Shown here in pieces: positions 16,861 through 26,234 of a stretch of DNA of 35,056 bases. Location of the stretch: the NCBI GenBank assembly GCA_002238805.1, contig MPNB01000034.1, positions 1 to 35,056 on the forward strand, in the 5' to 3' direction. Position numbers and translations under genes: made by a program. Each line of letters begins with the position of its first letter. Positions within the stretch are counted from its first letter, which is position 1. The notes under the pieces were generated by a model that saw nothing but the letters and a program-made list of their open reading frames with translations, had not been told where the DNA came from and did no database searches. Source of the stretch: Rhodothermaceae bacterium bin80. GTDB lineage: Bacteria; Bacteroidota; Rhodothermia; Rhodothermales; Bin80.

Positions 16861-17590
16861 GCAGACTCTCGTCGGCCGCCATTAGTTTTTGAGCCTCTCT
16901 TGATAACCCGAGCATATAACCTTCTTCTCCCCTGCCAAGGGGTTGCTCAATGAGTTCAAGGTTCAATGCATGCGATTCATGCGCAAGCTGTCGGGCCTGT
17001 TCAATAGTATAGCCCTGATTGGCATCAACACGAATTTGTACATCCGCTGAGCAGAGCTTCCGCAGTGCTCGCAGGCGTTCAATATCCTCTTCGTAATTCA
17101 ATCCAAGTTTGACCTTAAGGCATCGGAACCCGCGGCCAAGATATTCACGCGCCTCGCTAAGGGTTTCTTCCAATGGCAGGATACCAATGGTAATGGAGGT
17201 GGGTAGAGCTTTCACGCATTGTCCGAGCATAGCAGCTACGGGAATTCCCATGCCCTGTGCCAGGAGGTCATACACCGCCATATCGAGGGCTGCCATTGCT
17301 GAGGGGTACTGCACGCACTCCTTTCGTAATCGACGGGTCAGAGCTCTCAGTGATCGTGGATCACTCCCTTTCAGTATGTCATGCGCACAGGCGTCCAAGG
17401 CTCCCAGGCACGCCTCCGCATTTTCGGCGGTTACAGCGGTGGGTGCAGCACAACCAAGACCAAAAAATCCCCGATCACTCTCCAATCGAACAAAATGTAA
17501 GTCGACTGTACTGACCATTCGTGTTGCAATCACGTATGGGCGCGTCAGGGGCAGTCGATCAGTCCAAGTATCTACACCGGTAATGATCAT
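16526..17590 (-). CDS. Enolase-superfamily epimerase (L-Ala-D/L-Glu epimerase or DgcA-type N-acyl-glutamate racemase)
   Basis: The 354-residue enzyme belongs to the muconate-lactonising subgroup of the enolase superfamily. Visible are the KxK catalytic motif (FRCLKVKLGL), metal ligands IRVDANQGY, LIEQPLG and MAADESLHG, the second catalytic lysine in NIKLMKCGGITGA and the DLMWGCMDES loop. It therefore abstracts an alpha proton from an acyl-amino-acid substrate, as in murein dipeptide recycling (L-Ala-D-Glu to L-Ala-L-Glu) or in the DgcA step of D-glutamate catabolism. The ATG at 17590 overlaps the stop of the DUF1611 gene by ATGA, so the two are translationally coupled; an upstream extension to 17671 would run inside that gene and is rejected. 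The last third is duplicated at 6050-6384. The DUF1611 partner favours the DgcN/DgcA-like interpretation, but sequence alone does not settle the substrate. Confidence 0.88.
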   Translation of the reverse strand: MIITGVDTWTDRLPLTRPYVIATRMVSTVDLHFVRLESDRGFFGLGCAAPTAVTAENAEACLGALDACAHDILKGSDPRSLRALTRRLRKECVQYPSAMAALDMAVYDLLAQGMGIPVAAMLGQCVKALPTSITIGILPLEETLSEAREYLGRGFRCLKVKLGLNYEEDIERLRALRKLCSADVQIRVDANQGYTIEQARQLAHESHALNLELIEQPLGRGEEGYMLGLSREAQKLMAADESLHGPEDALKLAVNRPFGIWNIKLMKCGGITGALGISDIAQLAGIDLMWGCMDESVISIAAALHTAYACPRTRYLDLDGSFDLSRDTALGGFVLSDGYMHLLETPGFGAKLAD

Positions 17591-18636
17591 GAGAACAATT
17601 TTTCCCGGACCGTTGCAGCCAAGCGCCCTACCCCATCCTCCAGTGGTCGTACTACAGGCAAGCCATGACACGCTTCAAGCTCCTCCGCAATCTGTGAGGA
17701 TTGCGTGTCATCAAGTCCACGTGTGAACAGAGAGATTGCCCATACCTGAGAGCCCAGCAGACGAATCAGCTCAATCTCTTCAGACAGTGGAGGCAGAGGG
17801 CAAGCAAGGTACTCGAAATCCTCAAAATGGCTTCGCGTGGGTGCGTGCTGTAAGATTACCCCGGCTGCTCGTGCCGAACAAATGAATTCAGAACCAGCCG
17901 GACCGGCCGGGTTACGCAGCCCCGACTGCCCTTCCAGGAGAATGACGTCCGGATTCATCTCACTGGCGCATGCCAGGATTGCACGCTCCAGTTCACCAGA
18001 CACAAAATCGTTCAGCGTCGAATCAAAAATAAAGCCGTGCCGAAGCCCCTGTAACCAGCCCGTCTGTCCTGTGTAGATCATTTCGGCACTGATGCCCTGC
18101 GCTCGGAGCGCTGTGCGCAGAAGCATGGCCGTCGTACGCTTGCCAATCGCGCAGTCCATACCCAGAACAGCAACACGTGGGGAGCGCACCGAAAGTATCT
18201 CACCCGTCCAAAATGTCAATTCAGACGCACGCCGGGGCTTTCGCAGATCAATGATGCCGGCTGTGGCCTGTTCGGAAATCTCAGGGTCATCCGAGAGCAG
18301 ATAGTGGAGCCCATTTACCAGAGTCAACCCAGCAGATGCGGCGGCGAGCAGCTCTGTGCGGAGAGCATCCGGGAGCGCTCCACCAACCGTTGCGACTCCA
18401 ACCACACAATGGGTTGGACGAACAGATGTGAGCCTTAGGGCCTCTGCAATGGAATGGAAAACCGGAATATCCCGATGCTGTCCGTCCAGAATACGACCGG
18501 CATCCTGACCTGCGTGGTTAGGATCAATCACTCCCAGAATGGTATACCGGCTGGGACCGCGTAGAAGCCCATGGGTAGTTTTTGCAAAGACGCTATCAAA
18601 AAGTCCGTTTGCAAGTATAAGCGCGCACTCACGCAT
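17587..18636 (-). CDS. DUF1611 family protein (DgcN-like)
   Basis: The 349-residue protein begins MRECALILANGLFDSVFAKT and has a Rossmann-like N-terminal domain with GVIDPNHAGQDAG. A P-loop-like segment in the C-terminal half (VAVLGMDCAIGKRTTAMLL) is followed by MIYTGQTGWLQG, VILLEGQSGLRNPAGPAGSE and a final catalytic-looking domain. This is the DUF1611 layout. DgcN, a characterised member, acts with DgcA in D-glutamate catabolism as an acyltransferase. The gene overlaps the epimerase by 4 bp, the same pairing as dgcN-dgcA. The ATG at 18636 fits the family's usual N-terminus; a TTG at 18669 would add 11 residues without homology. It is divergent from the glycogen phosphorylase gene with a short shared upstream region. 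Confidence 0.82.
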   Translation of the reverse strand: MRECALILANGLFDSVFAKTTHGLLRGPSRYTILGVIDPNHAGQDAGRILDGQHRDIPVFHSIAEALRLTSVRPTHCVVGVATVGGALPDALRTELLAAASAGLTLVNGLHYLLSDDPEISEQATAGIIDLRKPRRASELTFWTGEILSVRSPRVAVLGMDCAIGKRTTAMLLRTALRAQGISAEMIYTGQTGWLQGLRHGFIFDSTLNDFVSGELERAILACASEMNPDVILLEGQSGLRNPAGPAGSEFICSARAAGVILQHAPTRSHFEDFEYLACPLPPLSEEIELIRLLGSQVWAISLFTRGLDDTQSSQIAEELEACHGLPVVRPLEDGVGRLAATVREKLFS

Positions 18637-18763
18637 AATTTTCGAGCCAATTAGATTTTGGGGTTGCAAATATTTCGGCTAGTTATATCTTTTGACGCAC
18701 TAAAATAAGGTTACTCGCTGCGTGCTGCGCCATACCAGATATGGCACGCTATCAAAAACGAAA

Positions 18764-21337
18764 ATGATTCCCAGACCAGTACATACTCTCACTGCCACCC
18801 CGTCCCTCCCTCCTTGCCTCGAAAGGCTGCAGGAACTGGCCTATAATGTCCGCTGGGCCTGGGATGAAAATACGGTAGATCTTTTTCGGAGGTTGGACGC
18901 GGACCTGTGGCATTCTTCCGGCCACAACCCGGCTAGAATGCTGGCACAAACTTCTGCGGCCCGGTTAGAAGAGCTTGCGAAGGATGAAGGCTTTGTCGCA
19001 CATCTGAATGAGGTATGCGCGTCCTTTGATTCATATATGCAGGAGGACTCAACGTGGTACTCCCGTACCCACAAGAGTGATGGACCCCTGACAGCCTACT
19101 TCTCTGCTGAATTTGGCGTGACAGAGTGCATGTCAATTTTTGCTGGAGGACTTGGGGTATTGGCAGGCGATCATCTCAAGAGTGCCAGCGACCTTGGGGT
19201 TCCCATCGTCGGTGTTGGCCTCATGTATCAGCAGGGATACTTCAGTCAATATCTGGATGAAAATGGCTGGCAGCAGGAATCCTATCTAGAGAATGATTTT
19301 GCCAGTCTGCCTCTGATCCTGGAGTGTGATACGAACGGTGTACCGTTACAGGTGCACGCCGAAATTGGTGCACGCAGGGTGTATGCGCAGATCTGGCGTC
19401 TGCAGGTGGGCCGCGTGCCCTTGTATCTGTTGGATACCAATTTCGACGCCAACGAGCATGGCGAAGATCGCAATCTGACAGATTATCTGTATGGAGGTGG
19501 CAATGAGCTCCGTATCCGGCAGGAAATTATACTGGGTATTGGCGGCTATAGAGCCTTGCAGCTACTGGGCCTCAGGCCTCAAGTTTTTCATGTTAATGAG
19601 GGACATTCAGCCTTTCTGACGCTGGAGCACACGAGGAAGCTGATGGGAGACCACCATCTGCCCTTCAAGGAAGCCCGTGTTGCTGCTGCTGCAAGTGTGG
19701 TTTTCACTACACACACGCCAGTGGAAGCAGGGCATGATCGTTTTCCACCAGAGCTTATGGATCGCTATCTCGTGCCTTACGCCAAAGATGTATTGGGCCT
19801 TGACCGCCGGGAGTTTCTTGCCTTGGGCCGTGAACATGCGGACAACGATAACGAGTTCTTTGGCATGACCAAACTTGCATTACGCATGAGTAGTGCTTGC
19901 AATGGTGTGGCCAGGCTGCATGGAGAGGTGAGTCGTGCCATGTGGCAAAATCTTTGGCCTGCACTGCCGGAAAATGAAGTACCGATCAGTCATGTGACAA
20001 ACGGAATTCATATTCCTTCGTGGATCTCGGGTGCGATGAAGCAGCACCTCGACCGGTACGTAGGCCCTCAATGGCGTGAAAAGGCTATTAGTCTGTCTCA
20101 GTGGAAACAGGCAGAGCAGATCCCTGACGAAGTACTTTGGCAGACCCATGTAATACAACGGGAGCAACTTGTCCAGCAGGCCCGCAAATCCCTGCAGTCT
20201 AGGCTGCACCGATTGGATGCATCAGCGAAGGAAATTGATCAGGTGGCAAAAATTCTTGATCCAAACGCACTCACGATAGGGTTTGCCCGCCGGTTTGCCA
20301 CCTACAAGCGTGCAACCCTACTACTTCAGGACCCCGATCGACTTGTACGAATTCTGGCCAATGAATCACGCCCGGTTCAGATCATCTTTGCGGGCAAAGC
20401 ACATCCCCGCGATCATCCAGGCAAGGAACTGATTCAGCAGATCGTTGCCGCTTCCAATACAGCATCTCTACGCAACCATATTGTCTTCCTGGAGGACTAT
20501 GATATGGCGATTGCACGGTATCTGGTGCAGGGCGTAGATCTGTGGCTAAATACTCCCCGGCGCCCCAGAGAGGCAAGTGGGACCAGTGGGATGAAGTCTG
20601 CCGCTAATGGTGGACTCAATCTCAGCATTCTGGACGGATGGTGGGATGAAGGTTATGATCCGTCGATCGGCTGGGCCATCGGCAAAGGCGAAATCATGGA
20701 TAATCATGCTTATCAGGATGAGCGGGAAGCTGCCCAGTTGTACGATCAACTGGAGTATGAGATAGTGCCGCTGTTCTATGATCGCTCCCCCGAGGGACTG
20801 CCCCGGGAATGGATAGCTCGAATGAAGCGCTCAATTGCGACTTACAGCAATTTTTTTAACACGCACCGGATGGTTCAGGAATACACCGAAAGCACTTACC
20901 TGGTCGCTGCTGCACGTGCGAAAGTGCTACAGTCCGATAATTTGAGGAGAGCGCGTGTACTGTCTGCCTGGCAGCAGAAGGTTCACGAGGCCTGGCAATG
21001 GGTCCAGGTGAGCGTTACTGACGATGCCCCGCAAGGGAGTCAGAAGGTGGGAGTGCCATTTACCGTTAGGGCACATGTGACACTAGGAGATTTATCGCCG
21101 GATGATGTTGAGGTGCAACTGTACCTGGGACGCGTAACCGCCAAGGGGGAAATCGTGGATGCAACCGTCACCCCTATGGCTCTGGCAGAGGTCGGAGACG
21201 GAGCACCTCATCTATACGAGGCCGCAGACGTAACCTGCACGAACAGCGGTTCCGCAGGATACACTGTACGCGTCTTGCCCAATCACCGAGACCAGGTTTC
21301 GATGCAGCGCTCGGGATTGGTAGCTTGGGCTCAGTGA
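18764..21337 (+). CDS. glgP: Alpha-glucan (glycogen/maltodextrin) phosphorylase
   Basis: The 857-residue GT35 enzyme phosphorolyses alpha-1,4-glucans to glucose-1-phosphate. The N-terminal DUF3417-type region (LPPCLERLQELAYNVRWAWD) and LTAYFSAEFGVTECMSIFAGG, LAGDHLKSASDLG and YQQGYFSQ mark the bacterial/archaeal short-branch phosphorylases. The PLP lysine lies in REASGTSGMKSAANGGLNLS, and TNGIHIPSW plus FARRFATYKRA are standard substrate and phosphate motifs. The last 100 residues form a DUF3417-family beta domain. MIPRPVHTL at 18764 is taken as the start; a longer open frame to 18722 adds an unconvincing 14 residues. Its 3' end overlaps the convergent gene at 21331 by 7 bp. It is a single-gene unit and shows no sign of transfer. 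Confidence 0.93.
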   Translation: MIPRPVHTLTATPSLPPCLERLQELAYNVRWAWDENTVDLFRRLDADLWHSSGHNPARMLAQTSAARLEELAKDEGFVAHLNEVCASFDSYMQEDSTWYSRTHKSDGPLTAYFSAEFGVTECMSIFAGGLGVLAGDHLKSASDLGVPIVGVGLMYQQGYFSQYLDENGWQQESYLENDFASLPLILECDTNGVPLQVHAEIGARRVYAQIWRLQVGRVPLYLLDTNFDANEHGEDRNLTDYLYGGGNELRIRQEIILGIGGYRALQLLGLRPQVFHVNEGHSAFLTLEHTRKLMGDHHLPFKEARVAAAASVVFTTHTPVEAGHDRFPPELMDRYLVPYAKDVLGLDRREFLALGREHADNDNEFFGMTKLALRMSSACNGVARLHGEVSRAMWQNLWPALPENEVPISHVTNGIHIPSWISGAMKQHLDRYVGPQWREKAISLSQWKQAEQIPDEVLWQTHVIQREQLVQQARKSLQSRLHRLDASAKEIDQVAKILDPNALTIGFARRFATYKRATLLLQDPDRLVRILANESRPVQIIFAGKAHPRDHPGKELIQQIVAASNTASLRNHIVFLEDYDMAIARYLVQGVDLWLNTPRRPREASGTSGMKSAANGGLNLSILDGWWDEGYDPSIGWAIGKGEIMDNHAYQDEREAAQLYDQLEYEIVPLFYDRSPEGLPREWIARMKRSIATYSNFFNTHRMVQEYTESTYLVAAARAKVLQSDNLRRARVLSAWQQKVHEAWQWVQVSVTDDAPQGSQKVGVPFTVRAHVTLGDLSPDDVEVQLYLGRVTAKGEIVDATVTPMALAEVGDGAPHLYEAADVTCTNSGSAGYTVRVLPNHRDQVSMQRSGLVAWAQ

Positions 21338-22122
21338 GCAGATTCTTCCAGCATCCCAAGGGAAGCAAGGGAAATCCAGGCTGAATCTTCAAAGACCGCA
21401 TCAGGCAGTTCCGTATAGACGCCTAAATTCGAAAGTCTCCGGACGTTGGACTCGTCTCCAGGTACGGCACGGGTATCGGCAAGCATTATGCCACCATAGT
21501 ATTCATATCCATCCCAGGTTGTGGTGAAGGATGGTTCTTCCTGATCGGCATTCGCATAATAGGACCACTGGGTTACGAGACCGCTCTCTTTATCGACATA
21601 GACATCGTAACCGTTTTGTGGGGTTAGGCCTACATCATTAAATCCGAGCGTAAGGATGTATGCCTCCTTACCGTCGGCCGTTTGGCCGTCCCCTTTGTAG
21701 CCCAGCGTGACCCCCGAGTCCTTAAGCTTATAGGGCATAAGGAACCAATAACCGGCATTTATCCAGTCTCTATAGGCACCCGCGAGCAACTCATCTGCAG
21801 GCATAACTTCCTCGCCTTTGGTGAAAGCACGTCCTTCCATTGTATGAACATTCATAAGTACGACCGTACTGTCTCCTTGCCACCGAAACCTGCCCGTCCA
21901 CTTGTCCCACACATGATCCTCACCGAAAATGGTCCAGCTCAGATACCGGGCGTTATCCCATGCTGCACGCCCGCCCATGCTGGTCATGACCTGATCGGCA
22001 ATGTCGATAGCCTGTGGGTCTGAGGCCTCCATGTTGAAGTCCTCCATCGGAGGGTTGGGGTCATCTTGGGCTAAGGTTAGCCCAGGGAGAAGTAGGGATA
22101 GCAGCAAGAGGGAATGTTTCAC
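21331..22122 (-). CDS. Exported protein of unknown function (DUF6503-like)
   Basis: A 263-residue protein with a clear Sec signal peptide (MKHSLLLLSLLLPGLTLAQD, cleavage after about residue 18). The mature region contains ADQVMTSMGGRAAWDNARYL, a phrase common in exported Bacteroidota/Rhodothermota proteins of the DUF6503 type, then several beta strands with conserved tryptophans (WTIFGEDHVWDKWTGRFRW) and PQNGYDVYVDKESGLVTQW. This suggests a LolA-like or lipocalin-like beta-rich periplasmic fold, but no activity can be assigned. Translation starts at GTG (22120-22122). It is convergent with glgP and divergent from the peptidase gene 83 bp away. Confidence 0.7.
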   Translation of the reverse strand: MKHSLLLLSLLLPGLTLAQDDPNPPMEDFNMEASDPQAIDIADQVMTSMGGRAAWDNARYLSWTIFGEDHVWDKWTGRFRWQGDSTVVLMNVHTMEGRAFTKGEEVMPADELLAGAYRDWINAGYWFLMPYKLKDSGVTLGYKGDGQTADGKEAYILTLGFNDVGLTPQNGYDVYVDKESGLVTQWSYYANADQEEPSFTTTWDGYEYYGGIMLADTRAVPGDESNVRRLSNLGVYTELPDAVFEDSAWISLASLGMLEESAH

Positions 22123-22205
22123 GAGATCAGTTGGTTTAAGTTATGGATCCCGGTTCACGTACCATAGTTTGCCGGGGTGGTCAATCACGATAATTCAATG
22201 ATCCA

Positions 22206-24527
22206 ATGCACGTAAAGCTTCCGATACTGTTTTTGTTTCTGTTTTTTGTATCACAGGTTGATGCGCAGGTTACCATTACTGAGGAGGACTATGCCCGGGC
22301 AGAGTCTGTGCTTGGGACAGCGACTCGAGGCATGGTTTACCACACAAGCGTACAGCCGAACTGGCTGGAGGATGACCGTTTCTGGTTTCTTCAAAGGATG
22401 CCAGAGAACGACGAATTTGTGTTGGTAGATCCCGCCCAGGGTGAGCGTCGTCAATTGTTCGATCGTGCGCGCATGACCGAAGCAATTAATATTCACCTTG
22501 GAACGTCAGGCGCAGAAGTAAACTTCTCACGCGCTTCGTTTGACGGTGAAACAGAACGTCTCTTATCGCCCCAGGGAAATGGAAATCTCGCGTGCAGCGT
22601 GGTCACCTATACTTGCGAGTCGGTTGAGCAAACGAATAGGAGGGCTGACCGGCGAACAGCAGCGCTTTCGCCCGATGGTAAATATGAGGCGTTTCGAAAA
22701 GAAAACAACCTTTGGATCCGAACCGTAGATACTGACGAGGAAAAGCAGCTCACCTTTGACGGCGAAAAGGATTTTGGTTACGCGACCAATAACGCGGGAT
22801 GGGTCAGGAACGAACGTCCGGTCCTGCTCTGGTCACCCGACTCAAAAAAGATCGCAACGTTTCAGCATGACGGTCGAGGTGTCGGCGAAATGTACATGGT
22901 CTCCACCGAAATAGGACGCTCGGAGATGGAAGCATGGAAGTACCCCCTGCCGCAGGACAGTGTGGTGTTCATGATTCACCGGGTCGTCATACATGTGGAT
23001 GAACCCCGAACTGTCCGACTGGATATGGCGCCGGATTATCACCGCGGAACTACCACGGATCATATAGCAAATTGGGATGGCACCTTTATGGATGTGCGAT
23101 GGAGCGATGATAGCGGGCAACTGGCTTTTGTGTCCTCATCAAGAGATCATAAGGACGCCTGGCTGAGAGTGGCCGATCCAGAAACCGGAGCCGTACGGGA
23201 GGTGCTTCACGAAAGGGTAGACACATATTATGAGTCCGGCGTCGATGCGGAGAACTGGCGAGTGTTTTTTGATACCGATGAAGTGCTCTGGTATTCTGAG
23301 CGATCGGACTGGGGGCACTTATATCTGTATGATCTTAGTACAGGTGAACTTAAACACCAAATAACGAACGGAGACTGGGTTGTGCTTCAGTTGCGTCGTA
23401 CGGACCTGGATGCACGCACATTGTATTTCACAGGAGCAGGCCGGGATGGCCCCGATCCATACTTCCAATATTTGTATCAGGTCAGTATAGACGGCGGAGA
23501 GCCGGAGTTGCTGACCCCCGAAGAGGCTAACCACACCGTGTCCTTCTCCCCTGGAGGAAATTATATTCTGGACACCTGGTCCCGTCCAGATGTGCCTCAA
23601 AAGCATGCAGTCCGCAATCTTGACGGCAGCATAGCAGTAAATTTGGGCGAAGCGGATATATCTGAACTTCTTACAACAGATTGGCGACCGCCAGAGCCGT
23701 TCTCAGTCAAGGCACGGGATAATGAGACGGATCTTCATGGCTTACTGTACAAACCGAGCAATTTTGACCCATCCAAGCGTTACCCTGTGCTCAATTATCT
23801 TTACCCCGGGCCTCAGAGTGGGAGTGTAGGGACAAGAAGATTTGTGCCGGCCCGCGGAGATAAGCAAGCACTGGCAGAGTTGGGTTTCATAGTTGTAGAG
23901 GTAGATGCAATGGGGACGCCAGGCCGTTCAAAATCCTTCCATGATGCCTACTATGGGAATATGGGGGACAATGGCATACCCGACCAAATTACTACAATTC
24001 GTCAACTCGGTGCAAAAAATCCATGGATGGACCTGGATCGTGTGGGTATATGGGGGCACTCTGGAGGTGGATTTGCCTCGACTGGTGCGATACTGCGTTA
24101 TCCTGATTTCTACAAGGTGGCGGTCAGTGGTGCAGGCAATCACGACAATCGCAACTACGAAGATGATTGGGGTGAGAAGTGGCAGGGACTGCTGGAGGTG
24201 AACCCGGATGGGACAACGAACTACGACAACCAGTCCAATATCCTCCTAGCGGAAAATTTGGAGGGCAAGCTTCTTCTCGCACATGGGCTCATGGATGACA
24301 ACGTTCCGGCTTCTAATACGCTGTTGCTTGTGGAAGCACTCGTGGCTGCAAACAAGGATTTTGATCTTGTAGTTTTCCCTAATGAGTCGCATGGGTTCGG
24401 CCGGGGGCGCACCTATTGGATGCGTCGCCGGTGGGATTACTTTGTGGAGCACCTGCTGGGGGTTCCGCCACCGAAGGAATATGAATTTGGACGAGAGCGT
24501 GTTCGAGTTGCGCGACCAACGGGATAG
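22206..24527 (+). CDS. Dipeptidyl peptidase IV-family (S9B) exopeptidase, exported
   Basis: The 773-residue protein has a signal peptide (LPILFLFLFFVSQVDA), an eight-bladed beta-propeller of the DPP IV type (about residues 40-500), and an alpha/beta hydrolase domain. The nucleophile is in GIWGHSGGGFASTG, the Asp in HGLMDDNVPASN and the His in NESHGFGRG. S9B enzymes remove X-Pro or X-Ala dipeptides in the periplasm or at the cell surface. The serine elbow reads GHSGGG rather than the common GWSYGG, a variation seen in DPP IV-like proteins of this phylum. Six bp separate it from the deacylase gene and 4 bp overlap follows, giving a three-gene operon with the acyl-CoA carboxylase subunit. Confidence 0.9.
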   Translation: MHVKLPILFLFLFFVSQVDAQVTITEEDYARAESVLGTATRGMVYHTSVQPNWLEDDRFWFLQRMPENDEFVLVDPAQGERRQLFDRARMTEAINIHLGTSGAEVNFSRASFDGETERLLSPQGNGNLACSVVTYTCESVEQTNRRADRRTAALSPDGKYEAFRKENNLWIRTVDTDEEKQLTFDGEKDFGYATNNAGWVRNERPVLLWSPDSKKIATFQHDGRGVGEMYMVSTEIGRSEMEAWKYPLPQDSVVFMIHRVVIHVDEPRTVRLDMAPDYHRGTTTDHIANWDGTFMDVRWSDDSGQLAFVSSSRDHKDAWLRVADPETGAVREVLHERVDTYYESGVDAENWRVFFDTDEVLWYSERSDWGHLYLYDLSTGELKHQITNGDWVVLQLRRTDLDARTLYFTGAGRDGPDPYFQYLYQVSIDGGEPELLTPEEANHTVSFSPGGNYILDTWSRPDVPQKHAVRNLDGSIAVNLGEADISELLTTDWRPPEPFSVKARDNETDLHGLLYKPSNFDPSKRYPVLNYLYPGPQSGSVGTRRFVPARGDKQALAELGFIVVEVDAMGTPGRSKSFHDAYYGNMGDNGIPDQITTIRQLGAKNPWMDLDRVGIWGHSGGGFASTGAILRYPDFYKVAVSGAGNHDNRNYEDDWGEKWQGLLEVNPDGTTNYDNQSNILLAENLEGKLLLAHGLMDDNVPASNTLLLVEALVAANKDFDLVVFPNESHGFGRGRTYWMRRRWDYFVEHLLGVPPPKEYEFGRERVRVARPTG

Positions 24528-24533
24528 GGACTG

Positions 24534-26234
24534 ATGCGATACTTGCCTGTGCTTTTTCTGTTGGTTTGTGGATGTACGCAGGTGGCGGACTATGACCTTA
24601 TCATACGTGGGGGAACCGTATACGATGGCACGGGAACGGCTCCTTACATAGCAGATGTTGCCGTTGCTGCAGACACGATTGCGGCAATTGGAGATCTGGC
24701 GGAGGCGCGTGGCTCTGAAGAGATAAATGCGGAGGGCTTGGCCGTGGCTCCCGGATTTATTAACATGCTGAGTTGGGCCACAGAAAGTCTGATCCTAGAC
24801 GGACGATCGCTGAGCGACCTCAGCCAGGGTGTAACACTGGAGGTGTTTGGGGAGGGAGTATCCAATGGACCGCTGAGTGCGCGTATGAAAGAGGAGATGT
24901 GGGACCGGTTTGTCGCACGAGTCGGATCAGAGGAAGAGGTAGCCGCACTCTTAGGCGACAAACAGATTCCGTGGACTACGCTGGATGAATATTTATCATT
25001 TCTCGAATCAAAGGGAATCTCCACCAACGTTGCTTCGCTCATCGGTGCCGCCACAGTGCGTCAGCATGTGATCGGCGAGGATGAGCGTGCACCAACAGCC
25101 GAAGAGCTTGGGCGTATGCAGGATCTGGTACGGGAGGCCATGGCCGAGGGCGCACTTGGCGTAGGCTCCTCATTGATCTATGTGCCAGGAGTCTTTGCAA
25201 GCACAGACGAACTGACTGCACTGGCGTCGGCGGCCGGGGAATTTGATGGAGTGTACGTGTCGCATATACGAAGCGAAGGTGGTCGCCTTTTGGAATCTGT
25301 AGAAGAATTGATCCAGATTGCACGTGATGCAGGTGTGCGAGGGCACATTTATCACCTGAAGGCGGCTGGACAAAACAATTGGCACAAAATGGAGACCGTA
25401 ATCGCGCGCGTGAACGAGGTCCGCTCGGAGGGCCTTGAGATTACGGCTGACATCTATACGTATGTGGCGGGAGCCACCGGGCTTGATGCGGCTATGCCGC
25501 CTGGTGTTCAGGCCGGTGGCATGATGGCGTGGCATGCACGACTTCAGGATCCGATCGTGCGGGCCCGAATGGAAACAGAGATGATGACCCCGTCGGACGA
25601 TTGGGAAAATCTGATGCTGGATGCAGGACCCGAGAACGTGATGCTAGTTGGATTCAGGAACGAGGCCCTGCGCCAGTATACGGGCATGCGACTGACCAAG
25701 GTAGCTGATTTGCGGGGCACCTCCATACCAGTAACGGTGATGGATCTTGTTATAGAGGATACAAGCAGGGTAAATGCAGTCTACTTTCTTATGGATGAGT
25801 CCAACGTACGTCTCAAACTACAGCAGCCCTGGATTGCGATTGATTCAGATGCGGCATCTCTGGCGCCGGAAGGTGCCTCGCTGAACAACATGGTTCATCC
25901 GCGCGCTTACGGTTCATTTGCCCGTCTACTGGCAAAGTATGTGCGCGAGGAACAGGTACTTACACTCGAAGAAGCCGTGCGGCGCATGACATCATTGCCA
26001 GCGTCTATACTATCAATCAACCGCAGGGGGTTGCTTCAGAGGGGTTATTTTGGAGACATTGCCATCTTTGATCCATCAACGATTCAGGATCATGCTACAT
26101 TCGATGCGCCCCACCAACTTGCCACGGGTATGTATTATGTATTTGTGAATGGCACCCAGGTACTGAACAATGGTGAGCACACCGGTGCAATGCCTGGTCG
26201 CGTGGTACGGAGATCAAGCAGTGCTAGCCAATGA
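24534..26234 (+). CDS. N-acyl-D-amino-acid deacylase family lipoprotein with atypical metal site
   Basis: The 566-residue amidohydrolase starts with a lipoprotein signal ([19 protein letters not shown]; lipobox around Cys14). It follows with the beta-sandwich start [16 protein letters not shown] and the barrel. Family members hydrolyse N-acyl-D-amino acids. The usual first metal motif PGFIDxHxH is replaced by [14 protein letters not shown], and the cysteine in GVTTxVxGNCG is replaced, giving [10 protein letters not shown]. Downstream histidines YVSHIRSEG and HIYHLKAAG, and the [10 protein letters not shown] aspartate segment, are retained. A single-metal or altered chemistry is therefore expected; I recall a subfamily with the same FINMLSW phrase, so the change may be ancestral rather than decay. 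Operon context with DPP IV suggests processing of peptides or blocked amino acids in the periplasm. Confidence 0.85.
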   Translation: MRYLPVLFLLVCGCTQVADYDLIIRGGTVYDGTGTAPYIADVAVAADTIAAIGDLAEARGSEEINAEGLAVAPGFINMLSWATESLILDGRSLSDLSQGVTLEVFGEGVSNGPLSARMKEEMWDRFVARVGSEEEVAALLGDKQIPWTTLDEYLSFLESKGISTNVASLIGAATVRQHVIGEDERAPTAEELGRMQDLVREAMAEGALGVGSSLIYVPGVFASTDELTALASAAGEFDGVYVSHIRSEGGRLLESVEELIQIARDAGVRGHIYHLKAAGQNNWHKMETVIARVNEVRSEGLEITADIYTYVAGATGLDAAMPPGVQAGGMMAWHARLQDPIVRARMETEMMTPSDDWENLMLDAGPENVMLVGFRNEALRQYTGMRLTKVADLRGTSIPVTVMDLVIEDTSRVNAVYFLMDESNVRLKLQQPWIAIDSDAASLAPEGASLNNMVHPRAYGSFARLLAKYVREEQVLTLEEAVRRMTSLPASILSINRRGLLQRGYFGDIAIFDPSTIQDHATFDAPHQLATGMYYVFVNGTQVLNNGEHTGAMPGRVVRRSSSASQ

